NCBI GenBank assembly: GCA_007922305.1
Contig: ML677351.1
Coordinates: forward strand, 8,647,558 to 8,711,557
Source of the DNA: Dermatemys mawii
Lineage: Eukaryota > Chordata > Testudines > Dermatemydidae
DNA length: 64,000 nt
Direction: 5' to 3'
In this document: one piece after another, positions 23,158 to 34,258 of the stretch
How positions within the stretch are numbered: the first letter of the stretch is position 1
Layout of the letters: each line of letters starts with the position of its first letter
Made by a program: the position numbers and the translations under genes
Notes under the pieces: generated by a model
Seen by the model: the letters and a program-made list of their open reading frames with translations, nothing else
The model's database searches: none
Told to the model about the DNA's origin: nothing

Positions 23158-23703
23158 AACAGAATCACAGAAATTGCCAAATTAACAGACTAAATCAGAC
23201 CAGTGGTCAACATAGTCCACTATTCTGCTATCAACAGTGACCAGTACCAGATGCTTCAGAACTAGGTTCAAGAAACCCTGAAGTAGTTAGTTATGGTGTA
23301 AGGTGCCCCAGGGAAAGTTTAATCCTATTCCCCAATAGTAGAGGTTAGCTTATGCCTACAGCATGGTAAGGTTTTATATCCCTTCCAGAATTCCTTGGGG
23401 TATTTCTTTTAATGTATAAATACTATTATAACTTGGATATTCTTACTAACCATACATGCCTAATCCTTTTCAGGCTCCTCAGCTTCTCGCCTCGATGAGA
23501 TCTCAGTGAGTCCCACAAGCTAGTTTTGCATTGTGTGAAAATATAATTCCCTTTACAAGATTTGAATTTGCCTTTTGATTTCATTTAATATCCCCTTGTT
23601 CCCACAGTATGAGACAGGGTGAACAGAAGTTCCCAATCAATGTTTTCTGTATCATTCATTGTTTTCTACACATTAATCAGGTCCTCTCTATTCCATCTCA
23701 GCT
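23158..23703 (-). mobile_element. Old CR1/L2-clade LINE 3' fragment
   Basis: The + strand shows the reverse of a LINE 3' end: 'agaaattgcc', 'gaccagtaccagatgcttcagaa', 'gttttatatcccttcca', and farther 'ccccttgttcccacagtatgagacagggtgaacag'. This order matches a common old sauropsid LINE whose ORF2 end lies on the - strand. It is strongly diverged with several indels. Confidence 0.7.
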
Positions 23704-23704
23704 A

Positions 23705-23800
23705 AGATTTTCAAAGGAGTCTAGGAAAGTTAGACACAGAAATTCCATTGAAGTTCAATGGGAGTTGGGAACCTAACACCTGGGGCTCTTCTGAAAATCT
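23705..23800. mobile_element. Small palindromic MITE
   Basis: AGATTTTCAAAGGAG on the left is mirrored by CTCTTCTGAAAATCT on the right, with 'ccattgaagttcaatgg' in the centre. It belongs to the same general type as 54672-54890. Confidence 0.6.
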
Positions 23801-25306
23801 CTCTGGTAAATATGCCACTCTTTTCAATATCTCAGCACCCACACCTGAACTCCCTCTATTTCTGTTTTATGTGCAGATCGGAACAGATAAAAATAGTATT
23901 TCAGACGAGGGCATATCATTGATTTATTCATTGGCATTGTTTTACTCTCATTTAGTCTCCATTCGATATGTATTCTAACATTTTGTTTGCTTTTTAACCC
24001 CTATGACTGCAGAGTGAGTGGAGGTCTTCCCTGAGCTGTCTGCAGTAATGTTCTGTTCTTTTTTTCCTGTTAATACAGAATGCACTTCAGTATATGACTA
24101 GATGAAGTTACTTCATCAATTATGAAAAAAATCTTTGGTATAAAGCTTGGCTAAAATATAGGTGTTTAAATACATATTAGATCAAAATGTGATAGTGTAC
24201 TTTATACCATTTAATTGAGTTGTGGTAAAGGCACTTAAGTGTAATTATGAACTAGCAGGCAAACCAGCTACTTTTCTCAGGAGAAACCTTGCTATATAGC
24301 AGTTGAAGAGGAAGACAGCAGTATCTTCTTCATGGATTCTGCTAAAGCTTTTACTTCTCTATTAAGTGCAGAATTGGGTCCGCAGATTGAAACCTTATTG
24401 TACAAACACTGCAATTAGTACTCACACAAGCAATCAAGGCACCAACATTAGCTGCATTCTACATCACTACTCTAATTGATTTCAGTAAGAACACTTGTGT
24501 AAATAATATTGCACATGTGTGGAAATGTTTGAAGGATTTAGGCCCTAATCTACTAATTTAGGGATTGTCACTGCTATTTTAACTTATTCCTGAAGCATTT
24601 CCCATAGTCTGATTTAATTCTGCCTTGCAAAACTCCATACACACATGGTAAATATTTTTTTTTTGGTTGGGGGGCAAGAAACAAGCAAGTCAAATATGAT
24701 TTTCATTAAACTATTATAAATTCAGGTTAGTAGAATTTGTGCCTCTTCTGGTAAATTTTCATAACAATTTCACAAGCATGACTCAAATGCAAAATGTATT
24801 CATAGTCAAGGAAGAATGGTAACTTGCACCAAATTACCTTGCTATTGCTCACATGTCAATTACTCAGTTCCATAACCTTGCATGACAATTGCTCTTAAAT
24901 GTTCTACAAGTGTGGGCTGCAGATTTTTTTTCAAATGCCTGAAGAACAATAATTATTGTCTCAAAGAAGGCAGTAACCTCCAGACACACAGACCAAAGCT
25001 TTTTCCCCCTTTAAACATGTGCCCCACTTAGGCTCTAAAATACATGACCCAATTTTTCAAAAATGAAACTGATTGGTGCTTTGAAAAACTGGGCCACTTA
25101 CTTAGGAACCTCAGTAAAGATTTAGGGCTCTTATCCTGTTTTCACTGAGATCAACGGCAATGGTATCCTTGAGTTCAGTGATACGAATTAATGTCCTATG
25201 TGCTTAAACTAAGCACCCATTCTTTAAAGTCTTATCCCTAACATTTTAATAAATATTTTGGCCTTCTATAGCACATTCTTCAAAAGTTTCACAGACAAGT
25301 TCATCA
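23801..25306. other. No recognisable gene
   Basis: AT-rich. Weak palindromic MITE traces around 24400-24550 ('ttaggccctaatc') and 25050-25165. No exon supported. Confidence 0.4.
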
Positions 25307-25311
25307 CATGC

Positions 25312-26113
25312 TGTCAGGATTGCCTCCCCACTCTGAACTCTAGGGTACAGAGGTGGGGACCCGCATGAAAAAAGGAAATAACCCCCCAAACTTATTTTAC
25401 CAGCTTGGGTTAAAATGTTTTTCCCCAGAACACAACTTCTTCTGTGTCTGGAACTGATATGTTGCCACCATCAAGTGAGAATGTCTCAAAAAACTATTGG
25501 ACATGGGCCACTTGAAGCCTCTCTTTCTCTTTCCACAAAACCCCCAAACTTATTCCCTCCCTGGGAAGCTTGAGAGAAAAGCCTCGCCTGATCCTGCGAG
25601 ACGTGCCCGATCCAAAACCAGGATCTTACACCATGGAAAACAAGCAGTCAGATTCTTAAAAGAAAGATTTTAATAAAAGAAAAAAAAAGAAAGGAATAAA
25701 TCCCTTATAACTGTCAATAGAACAGCATCTACCATAATCAACAAAAGAATTAAGAAACCAAACCTCTTCTCCGAGGCAACTTTCTCCCACTGTTGAATCT
25801 TACAATATCAAGAAGCACCCAGCCAACACTCACCACTGAGAACCCTCCAAGTGATAAAAAAAAAACAGATTAAACTTACTATTTGACTACCTTACTTGTT
25901 ACTGGATAGAAGCTTATAGCTCAGAGTAAAAGAAATAGCTGTGGTTCATCCCATAGCCGAGTTGAACAGAGAGAGATCCAGAGAGAAACTGAAACTTAAA
26001 ATCCTTTGTCTCCTGAGGAATTTCTCATTGGTCAGTTGTCCACCTCTCAGGTTACCTTTAACTTAACCCCTTACAGGTAAACACTAATTCTAGGCTACTT
26101 TATACTTATGACA
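25312..26113 (-). mobile_element. Solo LTR, - strand, decayed 5-bp TSD
   Basis: On the + strand it starts TGTCAGGATTGCC and ends TTATGACA, giving TGTCA/TGACA termini. Flanking 5-mers catgc (25307-25311) and catac (26114-26118) differ at one base. I read it on the - strand because 'ccccttacaggtaa' and 'cattggtcag' then fall in the promoter half, and ATTAAA near 25670-25680 would serve for polyadenylation, with the 'ggtccccacctctgtaccctagag' block at the 3' end. Orientation is an inference from recall of this family's layout. Confidence 0.75.
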
Positions 26114-26139
26114 CATACCATTCTTAGCTAAGAATTATC

Positions 26140-26283
26140 GCCATTTTACAGATGGGGAAGCTAAGGCAGAGAGAAATTAAGTGACTTACATAAAAGAAGT
26201 CTGTGGCAAAATAATAATAATATTTAGGTGTTATAAAGAGAAGCCAGTGTTTTAACCACAAGATCATCCTCCCTCTCCTTTGA
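26140..26283 (-). mobile_element. MIR (core-SINE) fragment
   Basis: 'gccattttacagatggggaagctaagg', 'gagaaattaagtgactta' and 'aaccacaagatcatcctccctc' match MIR in reverse, so the SINE lies on the - strand. A 30-40-base AT insertion or expansion (ataataataatattt) sits inside. MIR copies are ancient amniote-wide remnants. Confidence 0.75.
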
Positions 26284-26568
26284 ATTTCATATCAACAAAC
26301 AACAAACATTTGGAACATGCACTAGAGTTTTAAATGCTCACCAGCTACTAGTAGGCTGGCCCAGACATATGAGAAGTTTGGTTTCCTTTCATGAAATATG
26401 AGTCTGATTCTGCACTTATGCAATATTTGGAACTCATACCAGGCCTTGTTTAAAATAAAATACCTGTTTCCTTCACTTATTGATTTAAAGGAATCCCCTG
26501 TATTGCTAAAAGCACATCAGGGATTTCCATCTAGCTTATTGGTTGGCTGGAGGAACCCAGGCCAAGAA

Positions 26569-26570
<2 letters not shown>

Positions 26571-26626
<56 letters not shown>
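26571..26626. repeat. Compound (CT)n(CA)n microsatellite
   Basis: About nineteen CT units (26571-26608) followed by about nine CA units (26609-26626). Confidence 0.97.
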
Positions 26627-26629
26627 GAA

Positions 26630-27070
26630 ATTCCCCTCCTCCATGGGTTTTGCCTCCCCCAAGCACACCCCCAACCTTCCTAGCCCCGACCCTGCTGCTC
26701 CCCACCCCAGACGCCCATCCCGGTTGGCCACATGCCTCCTTCCTTGCCTTCCCCCACCCCTCTTGCCCATGACTCCCAGCCCTGGCCTATGCTGCCTCCC
26801 CATCTCCCCCCTCCCCCAATGATCATCTCCAGTGTCCCCAGCCACCTCCCCTTCCTCCCTCTCCTGATCCCTCCCATTTTGCCCTGTCACTGAAAGAAAA
26901 GAAGCTCCACTTCTTATAAATCGGCAGCGGCAGGCAGGCTACTCTCATCCAGGCAGTTACCTGAGCACAGCCGGTGGGCGGGACAGGACAGAGACAGCTT
27001 CTCCCCTGCCCGTTCTGGAATGTCCCTTTCTCCCCACAGGCATCTGGGGAAGGGTGTGTAACCATTTGTG
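26630..27070. other. C-rich segment, probably repeat-derived
   Basis: Strongly C-rich up to 26880 with 'ccccac' and 'cctccc' runs, then mixed. The - strand frames here have low-complexity Gly/Arg composition. No ends or duplications seen. Confidence 0.35.
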
Positions 27071-28554
27071 CCTCTCCCTAGCATTGCCTGTTCACAGTTG
27101 AGCATGTGTCTAAACACCTTGATGAATTAGGGCCACATTCTGTTACTTTTACTCCTGCTGAGTAGGTGACTCTATACTTGACTTCAAAACGCTATTGCTT
27201 TCCTCATATTGCATGTTTTATCTATAAACAGTATTAAAAAACTAAAAATACCCTGTGCAAATCTGTATTAAAGATATATAGAATCTTTGTGAAGTAAACT
27301 AGTTTTTAGGCTCACTGACTAGAATACATTCCTTGTGTGGTGAAGTCCAGGCATCCAGGGCACCTTGGAATTAACGAGAGAAAGAGAGAATAGATAAAAA
27401 TAGAATGTACAGCAAAGTAAAGATAACTCCTCTGCAATTCTGAAGCCAGTGTCCAAGGAATGATGGAAAAACTTTTTGCTCTACAAGCGAGGATATTTTT
27501 TGTATGTGTCTTTGCCTTTCATTTTCTATCGAGGGATAGAGTTTGTTTGAAAACCACGACAGGAAAACAGGAGTGTATCTTGGCAGATCTCTTTGTAAAA
27601 CAAGAGGTAATGGCAAGGTTAGGAAGCCTGAGGTAAAGTAAAGAAAAAGAGGATAGTTTCGTGCACATATGGCTGTCAATGAACTCATGAAAGAAACAGG
27701 AGTTGTCTACAGTAATGACTAGTACAAGTGACAATCTTATGAAATGGTAGCAATAAAAAATACAAAATTACAGGGGTGGAACCAGACAACTACTTTTTAA
27801 AAAGTATCTAAAGTCTTAAATAAATTCAATGCTAGTAAAAGATGCTGAATTAATAGCCCTAGAGATTGAAGTGTTTTATTTATTTACATAACCAGAACAG
27901 CATTAGTAAAATGGGATTGTTAGAATTGGTAAAAAAAAAAAATTCTATTGAACAATTTAATTGAACTCAAAACAATTCACAGGGAATGTTGGAAAAGGTC
28001 AGAATACATTGTTTGACTTTTTCATTTTGTTTCAATTCTGTCAAAATGTTTTGGTTTGGCTTTAGAATTTTGAATTTTTTATTGAACTATTATTTTTAAG
28101 GCTATTTTATTTTATATGCATTATATATTATATATAATATATTCAATATATTAATATGTTACAAATATATATGAAATGAATCAACATTATTGAAACCAAA
28201 TGGTTTACCGTATCAAAACATTTCATTTTCACATTATAAAACCAAAACTATTTGATATTATCAAAATTAAATCTTTTGATGGTTCTGAATTGATATTTTT
28301 ATAAATTTTTGTTCCATAGGAAGCTTTGAAATATCAGTTCTTTGTTCCAATTTGGAACACACTTTTTCACAATTTTGGAAGTTTTGACTAGCTCAAGTGA
28401 TTATGATGTATGTGAGTACCATTATTTCTGTATAATACATTAATCCAGCCAGGCACAGATAAGGTAATATTTTTTAATTCACCAGTATTCTGAGGTGGAT
28501 TTATTATAAGTAGGTGGGCATTAAAGCCTAAAATATTATATTTTAAAATGCCAC
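27071..28554. other. Unique DNA; AT-rich foldback-like zone 27990-28340
   Basis: 27071-27990 shows nothing. 27990-28340 is rich in 'tttcatttt', 'caaaatgtttt' and 'atatat' words that recur in inverted form, resembling AT-rich MITE remnants also seen at 29820-30150 and 43540-43720. Confidence 0.35.
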
Positions 28555-29185
28555 CCTCCTGCTTGGCTGGGTGGGGAAGCTTGGTGGGTCCTGCAGTGAA
28601 GGGAGATAGTCCCAGCAGTAAGGGAAGAAGGCAGTTACTAAGGGTCACTAGGTAACTCCTCCCCTGGGAGTCTCTGGCACCCATTGGCTAGCTGTTGGGA
28701 GGAGGAGTACTGATTGGACAGCATTCCTCACCTTGCAGGATTTAACCCAACATAGGGGGCATATAGAACCTCTTTTGGCTCCATTCCAGCAGCCTACCCT
28801 ACTCGAACTAGGAATGGGAATCCAGTGTGACAGATACTGCGGGTCTAGCTGATCACCCATTTGGGTGTCAGGAAGGAACTTTTTCTCCCCCGGGCCAATT
28901 GGAAGAGGACCAGGAAGATTTTTCCCTTACTTTCAGCACCTTCAAGCCACAGTGTATTAAGTAGGAATGCCCTTAGTACCTAAGTGAGACCTTGTGGTCC
29001 TCGTGGGCCAAAATTCCCACCCTTCTGCACTCTCTGTTCCCCCTGTGGAGGGCAGGGTGCTAGGGCTCAGAAAGAGCTTAGTCCTGTGGGGTAGGCAGAG
29101 GAGACCCTACCCCCACGTTATGGGTTATATGGCTAGGAGCCCTGTAACCCTTACACTGGAACTAATTAAATGCCTAACATTGTAG
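28555..29185. other. Possible LTR-type repeat, ends not found
   Basis: GC-richer island with CCAAT-like 'cattggct', 'gcaggatttaaccc' and 'gtgtcaggaaggaact' then 'ccccgggcc'. The composition differs from both sides and suggests an inserted repeat. No terminal repeats were fixed. Confidence 0.3.
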
Positions 29186-29353
29186 AATATGAGTGATGGG
29201 CAGCTAGCTCCCCTTCCCCGTGTTAAAGTTTTGTAAACGTTGAGGCCTTCTGCTTAATTCCATGCATGTATCTGTCCCCATTTTGCCATTGTGTCCACAC
29301 CAAGAGAACTTAACTGGAGAATAATACTTTCTCCCGCCTTTGTCCATCTTGTC

Positions 29354-29474
29354 TATTTAAGGGCTTCAAGGCATGGGCTGTCTCTTATTATGGGTATATA
29401 CCTCATACAATCAGCCCCCAGTCTTGGTTACGGCCTCTAGGCACTCATTTAATACTACTACTAATAATAATGAA
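29354..29474 (+). repeat. L2-like LINE/SINE 3' tail fragment
   Basis: 'atgggctgtctcttattatg', 'cccagtcttggttacggcctctaggca' and an ACT/AAT tail at 29452-29471; same family as 256-370. Confidence 0.6.
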
Positions 29475-29584
29475 AAAGGAATCTAGTCATTTAGAACTCA
29501 CACAAAAGAGTACAGTGTACAAAGAACTCTGAGGGAGTTTGTTCGGTTTGTTTGTTAATAATTAAGGTACTTGTTAAAAGTTAA

Positions 29585-29801
29585 GAATCAGAGGAGTAGC
29601 CCATGTTAGTCTGCATCTGCAAAAGTGACAAAGAGTCTTGTGGCATCTTAAAGACTATCAAACATATTGGAGCATAAGCTTTCATGGACTACCCATGGGC
29701 TACCCATGCCCACTTTATGCATCTGATGAAGCAGGTATTAGCTCACAAAAACTTATGCTTCAAAATGTTTGTTAGTCTTTAAGGTGCCACAGGACTCTTT
29801 G
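29585..29801. mobile_element. Inverted pair of Penelope-like ends, 14-bp TSD
   Basis: Two copies of the same terminal sequence face each other: 'agtcttgtggcatcttaaagact' near 29625 and its reverse complement form 'tagtctttaaggtgccacaggactc' near 29775. The unit is flanked by the identical 14-mer ttgttaaaagttaa (29571-29584, 29802-29815). The + strand arm keeps CTGATGA at 29722-29728, but the stem is mismatched and the GAAA box reads AAAA, so no active ribozyme remains. The centre, near 29690-29715, contains a small 'gggctacccatg' duplication. Confidence 0.85.
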
Positions 29802-29815
29802 TTGTTAAAAGTTAA

Positions 29816-30274
29816 AAAATTGGAGTTGGTTAAAAAAATGGAAATTAACTTCACAAAAAAAGTCAAAATTTCTAATTTGTTTCCATTTCAGAGGGTTCAA
29901 ATGGAAATAATTTGTTACTCAGTTTTCCTTTTCACATTCTAATTTTTCCAAAGCTGAGGAAGTTTTTTAGCTTTCAAAAATGTATAGGAAATGAAAATGT
30001 CAGTTTGAAGCAAAACAATTTTTTTGTTTCATTGCACTGACATTTTTCATAGAAAATGAATAATGAATAAATTATATTTTCCCATTAAACATTTGATTTT
30101 CAACAAAACCCCATTTTATTGGGATAAAAATTTCTTGGCTGAAAAATGTCAACCATTTCTTTTGAGAAAGCAAAGATATACAATATTGATGAAAAATGGC
30201 TATTCAGGGTTAAATAATCACACTTTAAATCTTCTGTGCATATAAGGGACATAAATGGAAATGCATCTCAAATA
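29816..30274. other. AT-rich stretch with MITE-like words
   Basis: Dense 'gaaatgaaaa', 'tttcattg' and 'gaaaaatgtc' words in both orientations suggest an old AT-rich foldback element. No termini fixed. Confidence 0.35.
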
Positions 30275-31850
30275 GATCATAGAATCATAGAGTTAGAAGG
30301 AACCGCAAGGATCATTTAGTCTAATCCTCTATTAAGATGCAGGATTTGTTGTGTCTAAACCATCCAAGACAGATGGCTGTCCAGCCTTCTTTTGAAAACT
30401 CCAGTAAAGAAGCTTCTACAACCTCCATGGACAGTCTGTTTCATAGTCTTCCTGTTCTTACAGTTCAGAAGTTTTTCCTGAGACTTAATCTAAATCTGCT
30501 ATGTTGTAGTTTGAAACCATTGCCTCTTGCCCTGCCCTCTCTGGCAAAAGAGAACAACTTTTCTCCATCTTTTTTATGGCAGCCTTTCAACAATCTGAAG
30601 ACTGCTACCATAACCCCTCTTAATCTCTTTTCCAAACTAAACATACCCGTTACCTTCAGCCTTTGCTCATATGCCTTGTGTTCCACTCCTTTAATCATCT
30701 TTATCTCTCTCCTTTTGAACCTTTCCAGTTTCTCTACATCCTTTCTATATGTTGATGACCAAAACTGGACACAGTGCTCCAGCTGAGGCCTCACCAGCAC
30801 TGAATAGAATGGTACTATCTCCTCCCATGACTTGCATGCTGTACATTTTTTTCTGGCTTTTTTTTTTTCAACAACATTGCACCACAACTCCCAGAACCTT
30901 CACAGCAGTGCTGCTGCCAAGCCAGTTATCTTCCATTCTGTATTTGTTCATTTGGTTTTTCTTCCCTAACTGTAGCATCTTGCATTTGTCTTTGTTGAAT
31001 TTCATTTTGTTGTCTACAGACCAACTCTCCAGTTTATCAACATCCCCCTGAATTTTAGCTTTATCCACCAAAGTATTAGTACCCTCTTTACCCAGCTTTG
31101 TGTCATCTGCAAACTGGATCGGTATGCTCTCTATGCCTACATCCAGGTCATTAATAAAGATGTTAAACAATGTTGGACCCAGAACAGATCCCTGTGGCAC
31201 TCCACTTGAGATCTCTTTCCAATCTGGTATTCCATTAATTAACTCTTTGTTTGCAGTTTTGTAACCAATTTTGTATCTACTTAATGGTAATTCTCTCAAG
31301 TCTGCATTTCTCCAGGTTATTTATCAGAACGTCATGTGGCACTGTGTCAAAAGCCTTGCTGAAGTCCAGGTATATTATGTTCACTGAATTCCCCTCATGC
31401 AACAAACCAGTTACCCTGTCAGAGAAAGAAATCAAACAGGTTTGGCATGATTTGTTCTTGGTAAATCCATGCTGTCTGCTAGTGATTACCCCTCCATTCT
31501 CCAGGTATTCTCAAACTGAATATTTTATACATTGCTCTAGCAGCTTCTCAGGTATCAAAGTCAGACTGACTGGTTTATAGTTTCCCAGTTCCTCCTTTCC
31601 CCGCTTTTTAAAGATGGGCACTATGTTAGCCTTTCTCTGGGACCTCACCTGCCATCCATGAGTTTGTAAATATTATTGCCAGTGTCTCCGAGATTTCTTC
31701 AGCTAATTCCTTCAGTATCCTCGGGTGAACAGCCTCCAGTGGCACTGATTTGAATTCATTCAAATTGGTCAGAAGATCTCTGACATGTTCTTTACTTATC
31801 CTGATCCGCATTCCTTCCCCTTTACTGTCTATGGTAAGTTTGCTGGTCAT
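30275..31850 (-). mobile_element. CR1 LINE, 3' 1.6 kb, - strand
   Basis: The 3' end at 30275-30330 reads on the + strand 'gatcatagaatcatagag' and 'ggaaccgcaaggatca', the CR1 3' terminus. Moving up the - strand come the ORF2 C-terminus, thumb, RT motifs C, B and A, and the region before the RT (MTSKLTIDSKGEGMRIRISK ... [17 protein letters not shown], 31850-31626). It is 5'-truncated before the endonuclease. Frames are longer than in the other copies here, so this is the youngest-looking CR1 in the window, though stops and shifts remain. Confidence 0.92.
30465..31850 (-). pseudogene. CR1 ORF2 reverse transcriptase remnant
   Basis: RT motif A reads NIIYLDFSKAFDTVPHDVLI (about 31390-31330). Motif B region reads SSGVPQGSVLGPTLFNIFIN and motif C reads FADDTKLG, both in the open frame 31299-30868, followed by MKFNKDKCKMLQLGKKNQMN. 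The C-terminal part continues in frame 30887-30465 with VRPQLEHCVQFWS, FKRREIKMIKG and FRLLKGC. All three catalytic Asp positions are present. At least two frame changes separate the parts, so no full enzyme is encoded. Confidence 0.9.
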
Positions 31851-33348
31851 CCGGTCACAAGTTATTTTTTTGTGACAAGAGGGTAAATCAGGCCTGCAAT
31901 CAGACTCACATGAACAGACTCACTTGTACTCACATAATGACACATGGATTTCATTGAGAGTTATTGACTTCAGTGGGGCCAGGATCTCACTCTGTTAATT
32001 TTTGTATATAACTTATCTTGATTTTCCAGTGTGAAAATTACAGCAATTTCTCTGTGATTTCACTGTATATGGGCTTAATTCTGCTATGATCAAAGCCAAA
32101 GGGAGCAAAATTGGGCCCTTGCTATTTTCATATATCTTGCTTTTCCCAGTACTGTGCAGAATGAAAAGAGTTTTAACTTCCCCAAGGTATGTAAATATAA
32201 CATTCCCATCAGAGTTATTATGCATGTCTGGCTTCCCATATTCTCATATCATCCAAAGGTAATTGATTCTTTTGCAGTACTTATTCAAGCTTTAACTAAA
32301 CAGTACCATATTACTTAGAAACACTCAACAGTATGTTGAAATTCTACAAATTCTTTAACTTAAGTTTGAGACCCCTGAGTAAAAAATACTTGAGATGCAA
32401 GAGATCATTAGAAAATGTATAGTTTGCTTTGACGTTTGTAGTTAGAAAGTGTTGCTAACTGTGGAAATTCAGTACTATGTTAGGTCACAATACTACAATG
32501 AGCTTCCTGTGTGTTAACCCTGATATCTGAGCAAAACTCATTGAATGATCAAAGTCTTAAACTTCCTCCATTTCCATTCAGAACAATATGGATTGTGTAC
32601 GATAAAAACTAGTGCAAACATTGGCAAATAGAGTTCATTCTGAGATATGTAAACATCAACAAAATGTAAATGGTAGTTTACTGTAAATCTGAACAGTATT
32701 CTATTTATCCACAATATTGTATTCATTCTTTTTCTAAAATGGACATAATACCAAGAAGAAATGAGTAACAAACATATGTCTTGGATAGCTAAAATATTAC
32801 TGTTAGTTGTTGGTATTCTGGTAGCACTATAAATACACTGGGCATTTTCTACTCAGGAAGATACACACTTCACCTCCCTTCTCCAGCACTTATTTTTTCC
32901 TCAATCCAATGCCCACACTATAATGACCTCAATGCACATTAAACAGAGAGGGCGATTGTCTGGCTTGTAGGAAAATATGTGTGGCCCATTTAAGGGCTAG
33001 AGAGCCAGAGTGACTTGCTGTGGCAGCGTTAGAGCAGGTCAGAGTGGGGATGCTGACAGATTTCAACCTCATCCACCAGGTGGCCAGAAGAGAGGAGGCA
33101 CTATTTAGGTCCATGATGGTGCAAAAAAGCCCTTTTTCCTGCACCAGCAGAGCAATACTCCCCCTCCAACACATGGGAATACTTAAATGCCAGGTTTTGT
33201 CATGATCTACTGTGGACATTACACTAGCTGCTCTTTTTTGGGAGTGAAGCTGGAAGAATGTTTTCCTTCACCACCAGATTGGCCAAAGTGAGGTAGGGTT
33301 TTTTAATTATTTTTTTTTTTGCATTCCCCACAGTGGATTGGGGCTTAC
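31851..33348. other. No recognisable gene
   Basis: A trace of a palindromic MITE ('gacttcagtggggccaggatctcac') lies at 31950-31995. The rest is unique. The frame at 32929-33219 (- strand) has no recognised domain. Confidence 0.4.
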
Positions 33349-34258
33349 TTAGGGTGAACTGATGTCCTGAGTTTATAGGGACATTCCTGATTTTTGTGTC
33401 TTTTTCTTATATAGGCTTCTACTACTCCCCACTCTTGTCCTGATTTTTTACAGTCGCTGTCTTGGGGTGGGCAACCTTTTTGGCCGAAGGGCCATATTGA
33501 GGTTGCAGAACTGTGTGGTGGGCCGGATATGGAAGGCTGTGCCTCCCCAAACAGCCTGGCCCCTACCCCTATCTGTCCCTCCCACTTTTTGCCCCCTAAC
33601 TGCCCCCCTCAGAACCGCCAACCCATCCAACTCCCCGTTCCTTGTCCCCTGACCTCCCCCTCCATTGACCCCCCCCAGCCAACCACCTCCCCAGGACCCC
33701 TCCCATCCAACCCCCTCCATCCCCTGAATGCCCCCCTCAGAATCCCCAACCTATCAAACCTCCCCACTCCTTGCCCCCTGACCGACCCCTCCCGAGACCT
33801 CCTCCCGACCCTAATGACCCCCCAGGACTCCACCCCCTATCCAACCCCTCTTCTCCCTGTCCCTTGACTTTCCTGATCCCTATTCACCCCTCACCCCACC
33901 CCCTCACAACCCACTGGGACTCTAACGCCTATCCTACCCCCCTGTTCCCTGTCCTCTGACTGCCCCCCAGGACTACCTACCCCTTATCCAACTCCCCGGC
34001 CCCCTTATCACGCCTCTCAGAGCTGTGTGTTTGGCAGCCACCTGGCTGGAGCCAGACATGCCGCCCCACTGATCCACAGGAGCGCTGACCAGCCTTGCCC
34101 CTCAGAGTGCTGCCCACATGGCAACGTGGCTCCGGGGGAGAGGGAAGGGTACAGGAGCAGCCGGGGGTATCTCCCCATCTGGGATCTCAGGAGCCAGGCA
34201 AGCTCATGATGTGGGGTGGGCCATAGTTTGCCCAACCCTGTGCTGTCTGGTCTCCCTA
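33349..34258. mobile_element. Outer hAT-type MITE, split by a second element
   Basis: The left end TAGGGTGAACTGATGTCC (33349) pairs with the right end CTGGTCTCCCTA (34258). Flanking 8-mers ggcttact (33341-33348) and ggcttagt (34259-34266) match at 7 of 8 bases. Without the insertion at 33463-34240 the element is only about 130 bp. It has no coding capacity. Confidence 0.85.
33463..34240. mobile_element. Inner hAT-type MITE with C-rich minisatellite
   Basis: The ends are TGGGGTGGGCAACC and AGTTTGCCCAACCCTG, an inverted pair. Flanking 8-mers cgctgtct (33455-33462) and tgctgtct (34241-34248) match at 7 of 8. The interior 33590-34010 is a C-rich array of irregular units based on 'ccccctga' and 'tccaac(c/t)ccc'. 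The right third is non-repetitive ('gtgtttggcagccacctgg'). The long frames at 33448-33959 are products of the C-rich array. Confidence 0.85.

Noticed and set aside
22578..23180. 200-residue - strand open frame
   Set aside because: It lies almost entirely antisense to the solo LTR at 22413-23075, crosses its edge, and has no domain or biased composition typical of a gene.
33590..34010. CRISPR-like or coding repeat
   Set aside because: Units are irregular, C-rich and without spacers, and lie in a eukaryotic MITE.
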